This document shows positions 17,514 to 26,262 of a stretch of 45,293 bases of DNA, one piece after another. How positions within the stretch are numbered: position 1 is the first letter of the stretch; each line of letters begins with the position of its first letter. A program made the position numbers and the translations under genes. Origin of the DNA: Sulfurovum sp. Its GTDB lineage: Bacteria; Campylobacterota; Campylobacteria; Campylobacterales; Sulfurovaceae. The DNA lies in the NCBI GenBank assembly GCA_024762315.1, contig JANTHR010000008.1, positions 1-45,293 of the forward strand, given 5' to 3'. The notes under the pieces were generated by a model. That model ran no database searches. It saw nothing but the letters and a program-made list of their open reading frames with translations, and was not told where the DNA came from.

Positions 17514-17680
17514 ATGTATAGCATTTTTAGGGCAAACTCTTTTAAGAAAGATTATAAAAAACTAAATGTTCAAGAAAAAGAAGCTTTAAAAAATGTCATT
17601 AGAGACTTAGCTGAACAGACAACAATATACTGGAACTTACACTTGTACAAGCCAGTAATCATTCTAAATTATTCAGGTAG
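17514..17680 (+). pseudogene. RelE/YafQ-type toxin relic (internal deletion and frameshift)
   Basis: Starts with MYSIFRANSFKKDYKKLNVQEKEALKN..., the N-terminus of RelE/YafQ mRNA interferases, in frame with the antitoxin. After about 34 residues the frame diverges. A different frame then gives LELTLVQASNHSKLFR and TAG at 17678-17680, which matches the family's C-terminal strand (LVRxGSHSELF). The middle of the toxin, about 40 residues with catalytic positions, is gone. It cannot encode an active RNase. Confidence 0.7.
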
Positions 17681-17686
17681 TATAAA

Positions 17687-18229
17687 ATGAAACTCCTCCA
17701 ATACTTCTTTGGTATTGTCATCGCACAGATCGCTCTGTTCGCCCTGGTACTGCTGAACGCTGGTACACTTACGACAGAGAGCCTGCTACGTATTGGAGTA
17801 CCTGCTTTGTTTATTGCCCTTGTTATTGCTTTTTGGTTCAACTCCATTGCCAAACACCACAGTAAAGATGTTGTCTCCAAGGTCAAAGATGAGTTCATCA
17901 ATGAACGTGAAAAGATCCGTATTAACGCTGAACGTGCCAAAATGCGTGTACACAAAGAAGCGGAGAAAAAGATCATCAAAGAAACCACCAAAGCCCATGC
18001 CAAAGCCAATTTCAAAGTAGGTGCGGCATTTGCAGGACTCATCGGTGTAGGCGCACTTTTTGTAATGGCACAGATGGTCACAGCAGGTCTGCTTATGATC
18101 TCGGCAAGTGCCGGTGCCATGGGTGGCTACTACCTAAGAAGCAAACGTGACAAATATCAGGCACTTCCGACCATCGAGGTCAAACCCCTCGAACAAAAGC
18201 CTAAAAAGTTAGAGAGCAAAGGCAAATAG
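17687..18229 (+). CDS. Membrane protein of unknown function with central coiled coil
   Basis: 180 residues: two hydrophobic helices at the N-terminus (about 4-24 and 35-52), a charged helical middle rich in Lys/Glu/Arg/Ala (about 58-110), then two closely spaced hydrophobic helices (VGAAFAGLIGVGALF, MVTAGLLMISASAGAMGG) and a basic Pro-Lys tail. No named family recognised. Its start lies just beyond the toxin relic, and its composition matches the downstream lpxB rather than the AT-rich block. The insertion may therefore have landed directly upstream and replaced its native promoter. Confidence 0.75.
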   Translation: MKLLQYFFGIVIAQIALFALVLLNAGTLTTESLLRIGVPALFIALVIAFWFNSIAKHHSKDVVSKVKDEFINEREKIRINAERAKMRVHKEAEKKIIKETTKAHAKANFKVGAAFAGLIGVGALFVMAQMVTAGLLMISASAGAMGGYYLRSKRDKYQALPTIEVKPLEQKPKKLESKGK

Positions 18230-18272
18230 CTCTTTTTTGCGTCTCCTCCTCCTTATACTTTAGAAAATAAAT

Positions 18273-18284
18273 TATGCTAAAATA
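18273..18284 (+). promoter_or_regulatory. -10 region upstream of lpxB
   Basis: TATGCTAAAAT lies about 30 bases before the lpxB ATG and matches the extended -10 shape seen elsewhere in this window (TATGCTATAAT before mltG, TATGCTAAAAT near 35790). No -35 box is evident, as usual in Campylobacterota. Confidence 0.5.
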
Positions 18285-18312
18285 CGACAATTAATTATAG
18301 GAATACATACGT

Positions 18313-19350
18313 ATGAAACTCATGGTCTCCGCCCTCGAACCCTCATCAAACCTTCACTTAAAAGAGGTACTTAAACATACACAAGATGTAGAACTCACGG
18401 GTATTTTCGACAAAAACACAGAACATGGCACACCTCTCTATGACATCTCTGAAATGGCGATCATGGGTGTGGTGGATGCCGTTAAGAAGTTGCGTTGGTT
18501 CTTTAAAGTGGCAGATGAGATGGTAGAGCTGGCAAAAGATGCAGACAAAATACTGCTTATGGACTCTTCAGGCTTTAACCTGCCCTTAGCCAAAAAACTC
18601 AAAGCAAAATATCCTCAAAAAGAGATCATCTATTATATCTTGCCTCAAATATGGGCCAGTCGTCCAAAACGAGCAAAGAAGTTAGAGCAATACTGTGATA
18701 AACTTCTTGGCATACTTCCTTTTGAGGTGGAATATTATCCACAAAAAAAAGCCCAATACATTGGTCATCCATTGCTTGATGAGATAAGGGCCACACATGA
18801 TGCCAACTCCAATACCATAGCCTTTATGCCAGGAAGCAGAAAGAGTGAGATCAGCAGACTCCTGCCCATCTTTAAAGAAGTGCGCAAGAAGCTCTCTGAG
18901 AAAAAAGCCCTGCTCATCATCCCTTCAAGTTTTACAGATGAGAAGATTACTTCATGGTATGGAGATATCTCTATGTTTGACATCAGCAAAGATACACACG
19001 CAGCCCTGGCCCAATCAGAATTCGCTTTCATCTGTTCTGGTACAGCTACACTGGAAGCTGCACTCATAGGTACACCCTTTACCCTAAGCTACATTGCTAA
19101 AAAAGTAGACTTCTTCATCGGTACAAAACTGCTTGGCATTACACAGGTAGGTCTGGCAAATATCATCCTGACACACTACAACAACACAACCCTGCACAAT
19201 GAACTGCTTCAGGAGAATGTCACCGTTGACAATTTGCTTCAAGAGTATTACAATACCGACTGCAAAATCTTTGCCGACAAAGCCAAAGAGTTAAGAGCAT
19301 ATCTTTCTCATGGCAGTTCCGAGAATGTTGCAAAAATAATAATGGAATAG
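18313..19350 (+). CDS. lpxB: Lipid-A-disaccharide synthase
   Basis: GT19 glycosyltransferase that joins UDP-2,3-diacylglucosamine and lipid X into the lipid A disaccharide on the inner face of the cytoplasmic membrane. It has 345 residues, at the short end for LpxB as in other Campylobacterota. Visible motifs are LMDSSGFNLPLAKKLKAKYP, ILPQIWASRPKRAKKLEQYCDKLLGILPFEVEYY, YIGHPLLDE, the donor-site FMPGSRKSEI, and FICSGTATLEAALIGTPF. In many other genomes lpxB lies with lpxA and fabZ; here they are about 2 kb apart. A double-hairpin repeat follows the stop. Confidence 0.96.
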   Translation: MKLMVSALEPSSNLHLKEVLKHTQDVELTGIFDKNTEHGTPLYDISEMAIMGVVDAVKKLRWFFKVADEMVELAKDADKILLMDSSGFNLPLAKKLKAKYPQKEIIYYILPQIWASRPKRAKKLEQYCDKLLGILPFEVEYYPQKKAQYIGHPLLDEIRATHDANSNTIAFMPGSRKSEISRLLPIFKEVRKKLSEKKALLIIPSSFTDEKITSWYGDISMFDISKDTHAALAQSEFAFICSGTATLEAALIGTPFTLSYIAKKVDFFIGTKLLGITQVGLANIILTHYNNTTLHNELLQENVTVDNLLQEYYNTDCKIFADKAKELRAYLSHGSSENVAKIIME

Positions 19351-19352
19351 AC

Positions 19353-19418
19353 TGTAGGGTGTTGTCCCCCGACAACACGCTGAACAATAAAGGTGTTGTG
19401 ATGGCACAACACCCTACA
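19353..19418. repeat. Double-hairpin inverted repeat (MITE/REP-like)
   Basis: TGTAGGGTGTTGT at 19353-19365 is the exact reverse complement of ACAACACCCTACA at 19406-19418. Inside, each half folds on its own: GTGTTGT/ACAACAC around CCCCCG (19359-19378), and GGTGTTGTG/CACAACACC around ATGG (19392-19413). A 66-base element bounded by 13-base perfect inverted ends between lpxB and queH. Confidence 0.75.
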
Positions 19419-19439
19419 AATATTTAAAAAGGATTTTGC

Positions 19440-20519
19440 ATGCTAGTCCATATCTGTTGCTCTGTAGACTCTCACTACTTTCTACAAAAATTACAAGATG
19501 AATACCCTCAAGAGAAACTCACAGGCTTCTTTTATGACCCTAATATCCATCCCTACTCTGAATACTATTTACGCTTACTCGATGTAAAACGCAGCTGTAA
19601 AATACTTGATATTGACCTCATAGAAGGCGAATATGATGTAGAGAACTGGCTTGAAGCTGTACGCGGGTTGGAACACGAGCCTGAAAAAGGGTCACGCTGT
19701 TCAGTCTGTTTTGACAGACGTTTTGAAGTGAGTGCCAAAAAAGCGGCAGAACTTGGAGAAAAAACGTTTACCTCCACCCTGCTTACTTCTCCCAAAAAAT
19801 CCCTCAAGCAACTCCAGACTGCAGGAGATGCATTGGCAGAGAAATACAGCATTGGCTTTGTTGCCCCGGACTACCGCAAAGCTTCAGGTACACAAGAGCA
19901 GAATATTTTAGCCAAGGAGGCCTCACTCTATCGTCAGGACTACTGCGGCTGTATGTTCGGGCTTAATATTCAGCGTGATCAGCAGGCAAAACTTGCAGAT
20001 GAACTTTTTGTTCCTGTCTCCGGACAGATACAACCAGAATCCATAGAAGAACGCATAGAGATGTACGAGAAACGCTGGAAACTTGAGGAGGAGAACAGAC
20101 CCTATAAAATAGTCAAACAGCGTTTCCTGAACTGGCGTTTAAGCATGGGGCTGTTGCGAATACGAAAAGAAGTGGTCCCTGCACACTTTCTACCCTATTC
20201 CACACTTAAGGGTGAATATACCAGAGGGAAAATAGACTATACTGTGAGTAACATGCACCACATGAACCGGGATGAAGTGAAGTTCATTTCTCTAGACGAG
20301 TATAACAGACTTGCCCGGACTGATTATAAAACTGTCACTGCACTCATTTTTGATCCGCCGGCGTTTGAAAAAGAAATAGAATTACGGGCAGGACTAGGCA
20401 TGGCACCCTACGACCTTTCAGCCATACTGGTAGTAGATGAGATACCATCTAACAAAATTGAGATACTGCTGCAAAGCAAAACCTACAGTGATGTCAAAGA
20501 GGTACTTATAGAACTCTAA
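19440..20519 (+). CDS. queH: Epoxyqueuosine reductase QueH with C-terminal extension
   Basis: QueH (DUF208) reduces epoxyqueuosine to queuosine at the wobble base of certain tRNAs, replacing the cobalamin enzyme QueG. The metal-binding cysteines are clear: Cys6-Cys7 (HICCSVD), Cys87/Cys90 (RCSVCFDRR) and Cys169/Cys171 (YCGC), with FYDPNIHPYSEY and TSTLLTSPKKS between them. Typical QueH proteins have about 190-250 residues; this one has 359, with about 150 extra residues after the catalytic core that I cannot assign and that end in VVDEIPSNKIEILLQSKTY. Such long forms occur in Campylobacterota as far as I recall. Its stop codon overlaps that of the convergent outer-membrane gene. Confidence 0.9.
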   Translation: MLVHICCSVDSHYFLQKLQDEYPQEKLTGFFYDPNIHPYSEYYLRLLDVKRSCKILDIDLIEGEYDVENWLEAVRGLEHEPEKGSRCSVCFDRRFEVSAKKAAELGEKTFTSTLLTSPKKSLKQLQTAGDALAEKYSIGFVAPDYRKASGTQEQNILAKEASLYRQDYCGCMFGLNIQRDQQAKLADELFVPVSGQIQPESIEERIEMYEKRWKLEEENRPYKIVKQRFLNWRLSMGLLRIRKEVVPAHFLPYSTLKGEYTRGKIDYTVSNMHHMNRDEVKFISLDEYNRLARTDYKTVTALIFDPPAFEKEIELRAGLGMAPYDLSAILVVDEIPSNKIEILLQSKTYSDVKEVLIEL

Positions 20520-21412
20520 AAATTATAGCCTATGCCGAAATAGGTATAGTTTGCTTCAAATCCTATATCACACATGCCGAATGACTCAACTGAAAATATA
20601 TTGCCCATGTTCACTTTGGCTTTATCCATATCCCATGTTTTATGGGTGAAACCCAATACAAAATATAATTGAGGGTCAACATTGATACCGGCAAATTCCG
20701 TATGTGTTTCAAAAGGTACATATTTTAGCGCTACATTGAATGTTTTAAATTCTCCATCTACATCAAACGATGAAGCGAACCAGTCATTTTTAACATATCC
20801 CGTCTGATATCCCAGACTCGCACTGCCTTCCAAAAAAAGGGTAGGAAGAATTTCTACACCCGCCTGTAGCGATGTACCCAATTTATATGTCAGGATAGTC
20901 GTATCAGTAGCATCCAATACACTATATATCATTTCTGCACTTTTTCGCAGATTCTTCATTTTCATCACAGGCATCGATAATCCTGTAGAGATACCGATAC
21001 CGATATAATTATTATTTTCATGATACAGATCATAACCGACTCCAAGATCAAGATCAAATCCTCTTACTTTATATTCACTGGGAACCGCAATGGGAGTATA
21101 CTCTGCAATGGCATCATTTATGGAACCCAAAAGAGGTATGTCATAAGTGATCGGATAGGTTGCAAGTGTTGTCATTTTATCTGCAAAAGATGAAGCATAT
21201 ATTTCTGCATTATAGAAATAATAAAAGGAACTGTCTGAAAAATTGTCATGCGGATTGCTTAAGGCTGCCACATTGATATCCAGATCAAAAGAGGTATCCA
21301 TGAACTTCATGACACTCATATCACAACTAAAATTTCCTCTTCCTATTCTTAGTTCGGCACTTTGTAACAGGGAACTCAGCAGTAACGGTAAAATGATTAA
21401 TTTTGTTTTCAT
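20516..21412 (-). CDS. Predicted outer-membrane beta-barrel protein
   Basis: 298 residues when started at the ATG at 21412, which has AGGGTG nine bases upstream; a longer start at 21451 would put 13 residues before the signal peptide and is rejected. The signal peptide ends near LLQSA. The mature protein is made of alternating strands (FDLDLGVGYDLY, YIGIGISTGLSMPV, LFLEGSASLGYQTGYV, FNVALKYVPF) and ends in YFGIGYNF, a terminal Phe typical of barrels inserted by BamA. I cannot name the family. It may be a transporter or an adhesin-like barrel. Confidence 0.8.
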   Translation of the reverse strand: MKTKLIILPLLLSSLLQSAELRIGRGNFSCDMSVMKFMDTSFDLDINVAALSNPHDNFSDSSFYYFYNAEIYASSFADKMTTLATYPITYDIPLLGSINDAIAEYTPIAVPSEYKVRGFDLDLGVGYDLYHENNNYIGIGISTGLSMPVMKMKNLRKSAEMIYSVLDATDTTILTYKLGTSLQAGVEILPTLFLEGSASLGYQTGYVKNDWFASSFDVDGEFKTFNVALKYVPFETHTEFAGINVDPQLYFVLGFTHKTWDMDKAKVNMGNIFSVESFGMCDIGFEANYTYFGIGYNF

Positions 21413-21548
21413 TCTAACACCCTTTTTATAAAATAAGATTATATTGAACATATAATACTATTATACAAAACAGAGCTTAAGTATCTAATCGTCTTTTTAC
21501 TAATTTTTCGATAAAATATATGTTAAATTTTCACTTAAAGGTTTTCAT

Positions 21549-21998
21549 GTGCTCTATAACGTTGTTGAAATTCAAAAAATATTACCTCACAGATATCCAT
21601 TCCTGCTTGTAGACAGAATTACTGAGCTTAAAGAGGGTGAATATATTGAGGGATATAAAAATATCTCTATCTCCGAACCTGTTTTTCAAGGGCATTTCCC
21701 GGACCATCCCATCTACCCCGGTGTCATGATCATCGAAGGCATGGCTCAAGCCGGCGGTGTGCTTGCTTTCAAAAGTATGGACAATGCTTCACAGGAAGAG
21801 ATAGAGAACAAAGTCGTTTACTTCATGAGCATCGATAAAGCAAAATTCCGTGCACCGGTAACTCCGGGCGACCAACTCGTGTACAAGATCAGTGTGATCA
21901 AGAACAAAGGTGCTGTATGGCAGCTTAATGCGCAGGCTTATGTCGATGACAAAGTGGTTGCACAGGCTGAACTCAAAGCCATGATCGTAGATAAATAA
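21549..21998 (+). CDS. fabZ: 3-hydroxyacyl-ACP dehydratase FabZ
   Basis: Hot-dog-fold enzyme that dehydrates 3-hydroxyacyl-ACP in fatty acid synthesis. 149 residues. The start is GTG at 21549, with AAAGG about eight bases upstream; an overlapping ATG at 21547 is out of frame. [11 protein letters not shown] is present at about 14-24, the catalytic His49 in [12 protein letters not shown], and Glu63 in [20 protein letters not shown] -10-like box lies near 21519. It leads the unit fabZ-lpxA-clpX-mreB-mreC; FabZ and LpxA compete for the same acyl-ACP pool, which explains their pairing. Confidence 0.96.
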   Translation: MLYNVVEIQKILPHRYPFLLVDRITELKEGEYIEGYKNISISEPVFQGHFPDHPIYPGVMIIEGMAQAGGVLAFKSMDNASQEEIENKVVYFMSIDKAKFRAPVTPGDQLVYKISVIKNKGAVWQLNAQAYVDDKVVAQAELKAMIVDK

Positions 21999-22012
21999 AA
22001 AGTAGATTACAT

Positions 22013-22792
22013 ATGTCATTAATCCATCCAACTGCAGTGATTGAAGAGGGTGCTGTTATCGGTCCCAATGTCTCTGTAGGTCCTTTTGCATATATCGGTC
22101 CAAAAGTAAAGATCGGTGATAACACGGCCGTAGCATCTCATGCTGTGATCGAAGGTAATACGACTATCGGAAAGAATAACCGCATTTTCTCCCATTCTGC
22201 AGTCGGTACTATTCCGCAGGATCTTAAATATGCCGGTGAGGATGTACAGCTTATTATCGGTGACAACAATACGATCAGAGAATTCACCCTTCTTAATCCC
22301 GGTACAAAAGGCGGTGGTTCTGTGACCAAAATAGGTAATGGGAATCTGCTTATGGCTTATGTACATTTGGGACATGATGTGATCATGGGTGACAACTGTA
22401 TCCTAGCCAACGGGGCCACGCTTGCCGGACATGTTGAATTGGGCAACCATGTGGTCATTGGCGGACTTACTCCTGTTCATCAGTTCGTACATATAGGAGA
22501 CTATGCCATGATAGGCGGGGCAAGCGCACTGGCACAGGATATTCCGCCTTACTGTCTGGCTGAAGGCAATCGCGCAAGTTTACGCGGTCTAAACCTTACC
22601 GGGCTGAGAAGACAAATGGGCCGTGAGGACATCAACGCACTTAAAGTTGCCTACAGGGAACTCTTTGAACAAGGTAATCCTCTGCAGGAAGCAGCCCAAA
22701 GACTTTTTGAGACAAGTGACTCCGAGAAAGTAAAAGCACTTTGTAAATTTATCAAGACCTCCAAAAGAGGCATCCCTTTTACAAGAAAATAA
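22013..22792 (+). CDS. lpxA: UDP-N-acetylglucosamine acyltransferase
   Basis: First enzyme of lipid A synthesis: transfers a 3-hydroxyacyl chain from ACP to UDP-GlcNAc. 259 residues, the normal length. Left-handed parallel beta-helix built from hexapeptide repeats (IGPNVSVGPFAYIGPKVKIG, IGKNNRIF, VVIGG). GTIPQDLKYAGE and the catalytic-His region AYVHLGHDVIMGDN are present. The C-terminal part is helical (GLRRQMGREDINALKVAYRELF). It starts 14 bases after fabZ. Confidence 0.97.
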   Translation: MSLIHPTAVIEEGAVIGPNVSVGPFAYIGPKVKIGDNTAVASHAVIEGNTTIGKNNRIFSHSAVGTIPQDLKYAGEDVQLIIGDNNTIREFTLLNPGTKGGGSVTKIGNGNLLMAYVHLGHDVIMGDNCILANGATLAGHVELGNHVVIGGLTPVHQFVHIGDYAMIGGASALAQDIPPYCLAEGNRASLRGLNLTGLRRQMGREDINALKVAYRELFEQGNPLQEAAQRLFETSDSEKVKALCKFIKTSKRGIPFTRK

Positions 22793-22811
22793 AAAGATAT
22801 GAGGATAAAAA

Positions 22812-24035
22812 ATGTCAATTAAAGAATGCAGTTTCTGTTCTGCCCAAGAGAGTGAAGCCAATCCGCTCATTGCCGGAGAGAACGCATACATCTGTTCGAA
22901 CTGCGTGATCTCTGCGTATAAAATTCTCTTTGGAGAAGAAGAGCCTGACGAGACACAGGCAGACCTGGGAACACATACACTCTATACACCTAAAGAGATC
23001 AATGCACTTTTAAACGAGTATATCATTGGTCAGGAGAATGCCAAGAAAACACTCTCTGTTGCTGTTTACAACCATTATAAACGTATTTTCAGAGATCATG
23101 TCGAAGATGACGATACACAGATCGCAAAGTCAAATGTATTGCTTATTGGACCTACGGGTTCGGGTAAAACACTTTTAGCACAGACTATCGCCAGATTCCT
23201 AAATGTACCTATTGCCATTGCAGATGCGACCAACCTTACCGAAGCAGGATATGTCGGTGAAGATGTTGAGAACATCCTTACCAAACTGCTTATGGCAGCA
23301 GACGGTGACCCACAGCGTGCTGAACAAGGTATCGTGTTTATAGATGAAATAGACAAGATCGCAAGAATGGGTGAGAATCGTTCCATTACGCGTGATGTAT
23401 CGGGAGAAGGTGTACAGCAGGCACTTCTTAAGCTTATTGAAGGCTCTATTGTGAACATTCCGCCAAAAGGCGGACGCAAGCATCCCAACCAGGATTTCAT
23501 TCAAATAGATACCTCCAACATTCTCTTCATATGCGGCGGTGCATTCGACGGTCTGAACGACATACTGAAAAGAAGACTTGGTTCAAATGCCTTGGGCTTT
23601 GGCCAGGAAAAACGCTCCAAAAAAGAAGAAGAGAACCTTCTTCACCTTGTAGAATCGGATGATCTTGTCTCTTTTGGACTTATCCCGGAGCTTATAGGAC
23701 GTCTTCATGTGCTTGCCACATTAGGTGAGATAAGTAAAGAAGATATGGTTCGTATTCTGATAGAGCCTAAGAATTCTTTGGTAAAACAGTATCAAAAGCT
23801 TTTCGAGATCGACAATGTAAAACTCAGCTTTGAAGATGAAGCACTGAGCCTCATCGCACAAAAAGCAATAGATAGAAAGACCGGGGCAAGAGGATTGCGC
23901 TCCATACTTGAAGATATACTGCTTGATATCATGTATGAACTGCCTGAACTTGAAGGTTATGAGGTCATCATCACCGAAGAAGTTGTAGAAACAGGGGCAA
24001 AGCCTCTTTATATAAAAGATAAAAAAACTGCGTAA
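22812..24035 (+). CDS. clpX: ATP-dependent protease ATP-binding subunit ClpX
   Basis: AAA+ unfoldase that feeds ClpP. 407 residues. The N-terminal zinc domain has Cys6/Cys9 and Cys28/Cys31. Walker A is GPTGSGKT at 113-120, Walker B FIDEIDKI; the pore loop GYVGEDVE and the [24 protein letters not shown] sensor block (here [10 protein letters not shown]) are intact. The IGF-type ClpP-binding loop seems to be LGFGQE, with Gly-Phe preserved. It lies between lpxA and mreB; clpP is not in this window. Confidence 0.97.
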   Translation: MSIKECSFCSAQESEANPLIAGENAYICSNCVISAYKILFGEEEPDETQADLGTHTLYTPKEINALLNEYIIGQENAKKTLSVAVYNHYKRIFRDHVEDDDTQIAKSNVLLIGPTGSGKTLLAQTIARFLNVPIAIADATNLTEAGYVGEDVENILTKLLMAADGDPQRAEQGIVFIDEIDKIARMGENRSITRDVSGEGVQQALLKLIEGSIVNIPPKGGRKHPNQDFIQIDTSNILFICGGAFDGLNDILKRRLGSNALGFGQEKRSKKEEENLLHLVESDDLVSFGLIPELIGRLHVLATLGEISKEDMVRILIEPKNSLVKQYQKLFEIDNVKLSFEDEALSLIAQKAIDRKTGARGLRSILEDILLDIMYELPELEGYEVIITEEVVETGAKPLYIKDKKTA

Positions 24036-24063
24036 ATACGCCATTAAAAAAGGATAAAATAGA

Positions 24064-25098
24064 ATGTTTAAAAAATTATTGGGAATGTTTTCCAACGATC
24101 TTGCGATCGATCTTGGAACGGCAAATACCCTTGTGCTTGTAAAAGGTCAGGGAATCAGCATTAACGAGCCTTCCGTTGTAGCGATTCAGTATGACAAACA
24201 TGGTCAGCAGCGTATCTTGGCAGTAGGTCAGGAAGCAAAGGATATGGTAGGGAAAACACCGGGGAATATTAAAGCGATCCGCCCCATGAAAGACGGTGTC
24301 ATCGCTGACTTTGAAGTCACAGAGATGATGATCCGATACTTTATTGAAAAAGCACACAACAGAAAAGGATTTTTTTCTCCTCGTATCATTATCTGTGTAC
24401 CTTACGGCCTTACCCAGGTAGAAAGACGTGCCGTAAGAGAATCTGCGGAACAGGCAGGTGCTAGATATGTCTATCTCATTGAAGAGCCTATGGCAGCGGC
24501 TATCGGTGCTGGCATCCCGGTAAAAGATCCCAACGGTAACCTCGTGGTAGACATTGGCGGCGGAACCACTGAGATCGGTGTGACTTCTCTTGGCGGACTT
24601 GTTATCAGTAAATCTATTCGTATTGCAGGAGACCACATAGATCAGGCAATAGTAGATTACATCAAAAAGAACTTCAACCTTCTTATCGGTGAGCGTGTTG
24701 CAGAAGAGCTCAAGATCAAGATCGGCACTGCTGTACCTTTGGAAGAAGAACTTAGCACTGTAGTGCGCGGTAGAGACCAGGTTGAAGGAAGTCTTGCTTC
24801 AGTCGAGATCACTTCCGAGCACCTTAGAACAGCAATGAAAGATTCTCTTGAAGAGATCGCGGATGCCCTTAAAGATGTTCTTGAACAGACACCTCCGGAA
24901 CTTGCAGGCGATATTGTAGAGAACGGTATCGTGCTTACCGGAGGGGGAGCACTCATCAGAGGTTTGGACCAATATCTCTCGGATGTTGTAAAACTTCCAG
25001 TCTATATTGCGGAAGATCCTCTTCTTGCAGTTGCAAAAGGTACAGGCAAAGCCCTGGACGAAATAGATATCCTCCAACAAATGGCATATGAAGACTAG
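24064..25098 (+). CDS. mreB: Rod shape-determining protein MreB
   Basis: Actin-like ATPase that forms membrane-bound filaments and guides the elongation machinery. 344 residues. The phosphate-1 motif DLGTANTLV, phosphate-2 [11 protein letters not shown], and the adenosine motif [14 protein letters not shown] are present, as is the short amphipathic N-terminus ([12 protein letters not shown]) thought to touch the membrane. It overlaps mreC by 11 bases, so the two are coupled. Confidence 0.98.
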   Translation: MFKKLLGMFSNDLAIDLGTANTLVLVKGQGISINEPSVVAIQYDKHGQQRILAVGQEAKDMVGKTPGNIKAIRPMKDGVIADFEVTEMMIRYFIEKAHNRKGFFSPRIIICVPYGLTQVERRAVRESAEQAGARYVYLIEEPMAAAIGAGIPVKDPNGNLVVDIGGGTTEIGVTSLGGLVISKSIRIAGDHIDQAIVDYIKKNFNLLIGERVAEELKIKIGTAVPLEEELSTVVRGRDQVEGSLASVEITSEHLRTAMKDSLEEIADALKDVLEQTPPELAGDIVENGIVLTGGGALIRGLDQYLSDVVKLPVYIAEDPLLAVAKGTGKALDEIDILQQMAYED

Positions 25099-26188
25099 GC
25101 TGGTTATCATCGTCATACTGTTATTGATCTTAACAGTACTCTTAACAAGAAATGATGAGCGTATCGCTGATACGCTTCTTGGTATCATCAACCCTATCAA
25201 ACAAAACTATAAAAGTATCTCACAGGATATTGAAGACAAGAGCCACTCTTATATCTTTCAAAAAGAGTCCATTGAAAAACTAAGCAAAGAAAACCGCATT
25301 TTACGAAAACTTCTACTTGAACAAACCCATTACATTAAACAAATTAAAAATATTTACGAAGTATTCCCAAAACTCTCTAGACTTCCGGTTCATAACATTT
25401 CCATTGCAGAGACCATCTCTTATGTCAAACTCAACAGTTTTTCACAGATCATCCTTACCAAACCAAAAGCACTTACTGAAGGCAAACTGTACGGACTTAT
25501 TCAGGGTACGGTGGTAGCAGGAACAGCCAAGGTACACAATAATCAGCTCTACGGGTATCTTACTTCCGATGATAAATGCCGTTTTTCCGTCTTTATCGGG
25601 AAAGACCAGGCTCCGGGTATTGCAATGGGGGTAGAACAAAACGAAATGATCATCAAATTCATTCCCAAATGGCATAAGGTGAACGTAGGGGAAAAAGTGG
25701 TCACTTCCGGGCTGGACGATATTTTCTTTGCCGGTATTCCTGTCGGTGTAGTTCAAAAAGTAGAAATACAGAGTTCTTACAAAGTCGCACATATCAAGAC
25801 CTATAGTGACATCTTTCACCCTAAGACTTTTTTCCTCATAAACAATGCAAAACCTACCCTGGCACAGAATTTTGACAGTAATGCTACACATCTGCCAAAA
25901 CCGGCTGCAGCGCAATGTATCCCTGCATCAGTCATTGATAATAATCGCTCCGTAGCTTTTGAACAAAATCAAACAGAGATGACGACACCTGAACACAATC
26001 AGACCCTGCCTATCATTTCCAGTATCCCAAACCGTATCGACCAGACACAAGAAGATATCATAGAACCTGAAGCAGAGGTAGAGCAAATTACACCACCAGC
26101 ACCGGTCAAGAAAGCAAAAAAGAGAAAAATACGTAAAAAACGCAAGCCTAAACCCAAGCCTAGGCCAAGCAGTCTGGATCTCTTCTAA
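25088..26188 (+). CDS. mreC: Rod shape-determining protein MreC
   Basis: Bitopic periplasmic scaffold of the elongasome. 366 residues: short N-terminus, one membrane helix (about 5-20), a coiled coil (KEENRIL-type heptads, about 45-85), then the MreC beta-barrel domain to about 255 ([31 protein letters not shown]). The last 100 residues are a low-complexity tail rich in Pro, Lys, Arg and Asn, ending [12 protein letters not shown], longer than in many MreC proteins. A strong hairpin follows the stop. No mreD is adjacent. Confidence 0.95.
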   Translation: MKTRLVIIVILLLILTVLLTRNDERIADTLLGIINPIKQNYKSISQDIEDKSHSYIFQKESIEKLSKENRILRKLLLEQTHYIKQIKNIYEVFPKLSRLPVHNISIAETISYVKLNSFSQIILTKPKALTEGKLYGLIQGTVVAGTAKVHNNQLYGYLTSDDKCRFSVFIGKDQAPGIAMGVEQNEMIIKFIPKWHKVNVGEKVVTSGLDDIFFAGIPVGVVQKVEIQSSYKVAHIKTYSDIFHPKTFFLINNAKPTLAQNFDSNATHLPKPAAAQCIPASVIDNNRSVAFEQNQTEMTTPEHNQTLPIISSIPNRIDQTQEDIIEPEAEVEQITPPAPVKKAKKRKIRKKRKPKPKPRPSSLDLF

Positions 26189-26213
26189 AAAGCCCTTTTC
26201 TTAAGGGCTTTTT
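26187..26213 (+). terminator. Intrinsic terminator after mreC
   Basis: AAAAAGCCCTT (26187-26197) pairs perfectly with AAGGGCTTTTT (26203-26213) across a five-base loop, giving an 11-base stem with a T-tract in its 3' arm. It overlaps the mreC stop and ends the fabZ-mreC unit. The A-run/T-run symmetry means it could also work on the opposite strand. Confidence 0.88.
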
Positions 26214-26227
26214 GAGCCTCTTTAACG

Positions 26228-26233
26228 TATAAT
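26228..26233 (+). promoter_or_regulatory. -10 box for carB
   Basis: TATAAT at 26228-26233, about 30 bases before the carB ATG and just after the mreC terminator; AAGGG follows before the start. carB therefore probably has its own promoter. Confidence 0.5.
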
Positions 26234-26262
26234 ATCAAACTAAAAATCAAGGGTATTTCTCC

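Noticed and set aside
17406..17690. A genuine 94-residue fusion protein
   Set aside because: Its first third is the antitoxin C-terminus after a nonsense codon and the rest is a truncated toxin that ends in a wrong frame; it is better read as a relic.
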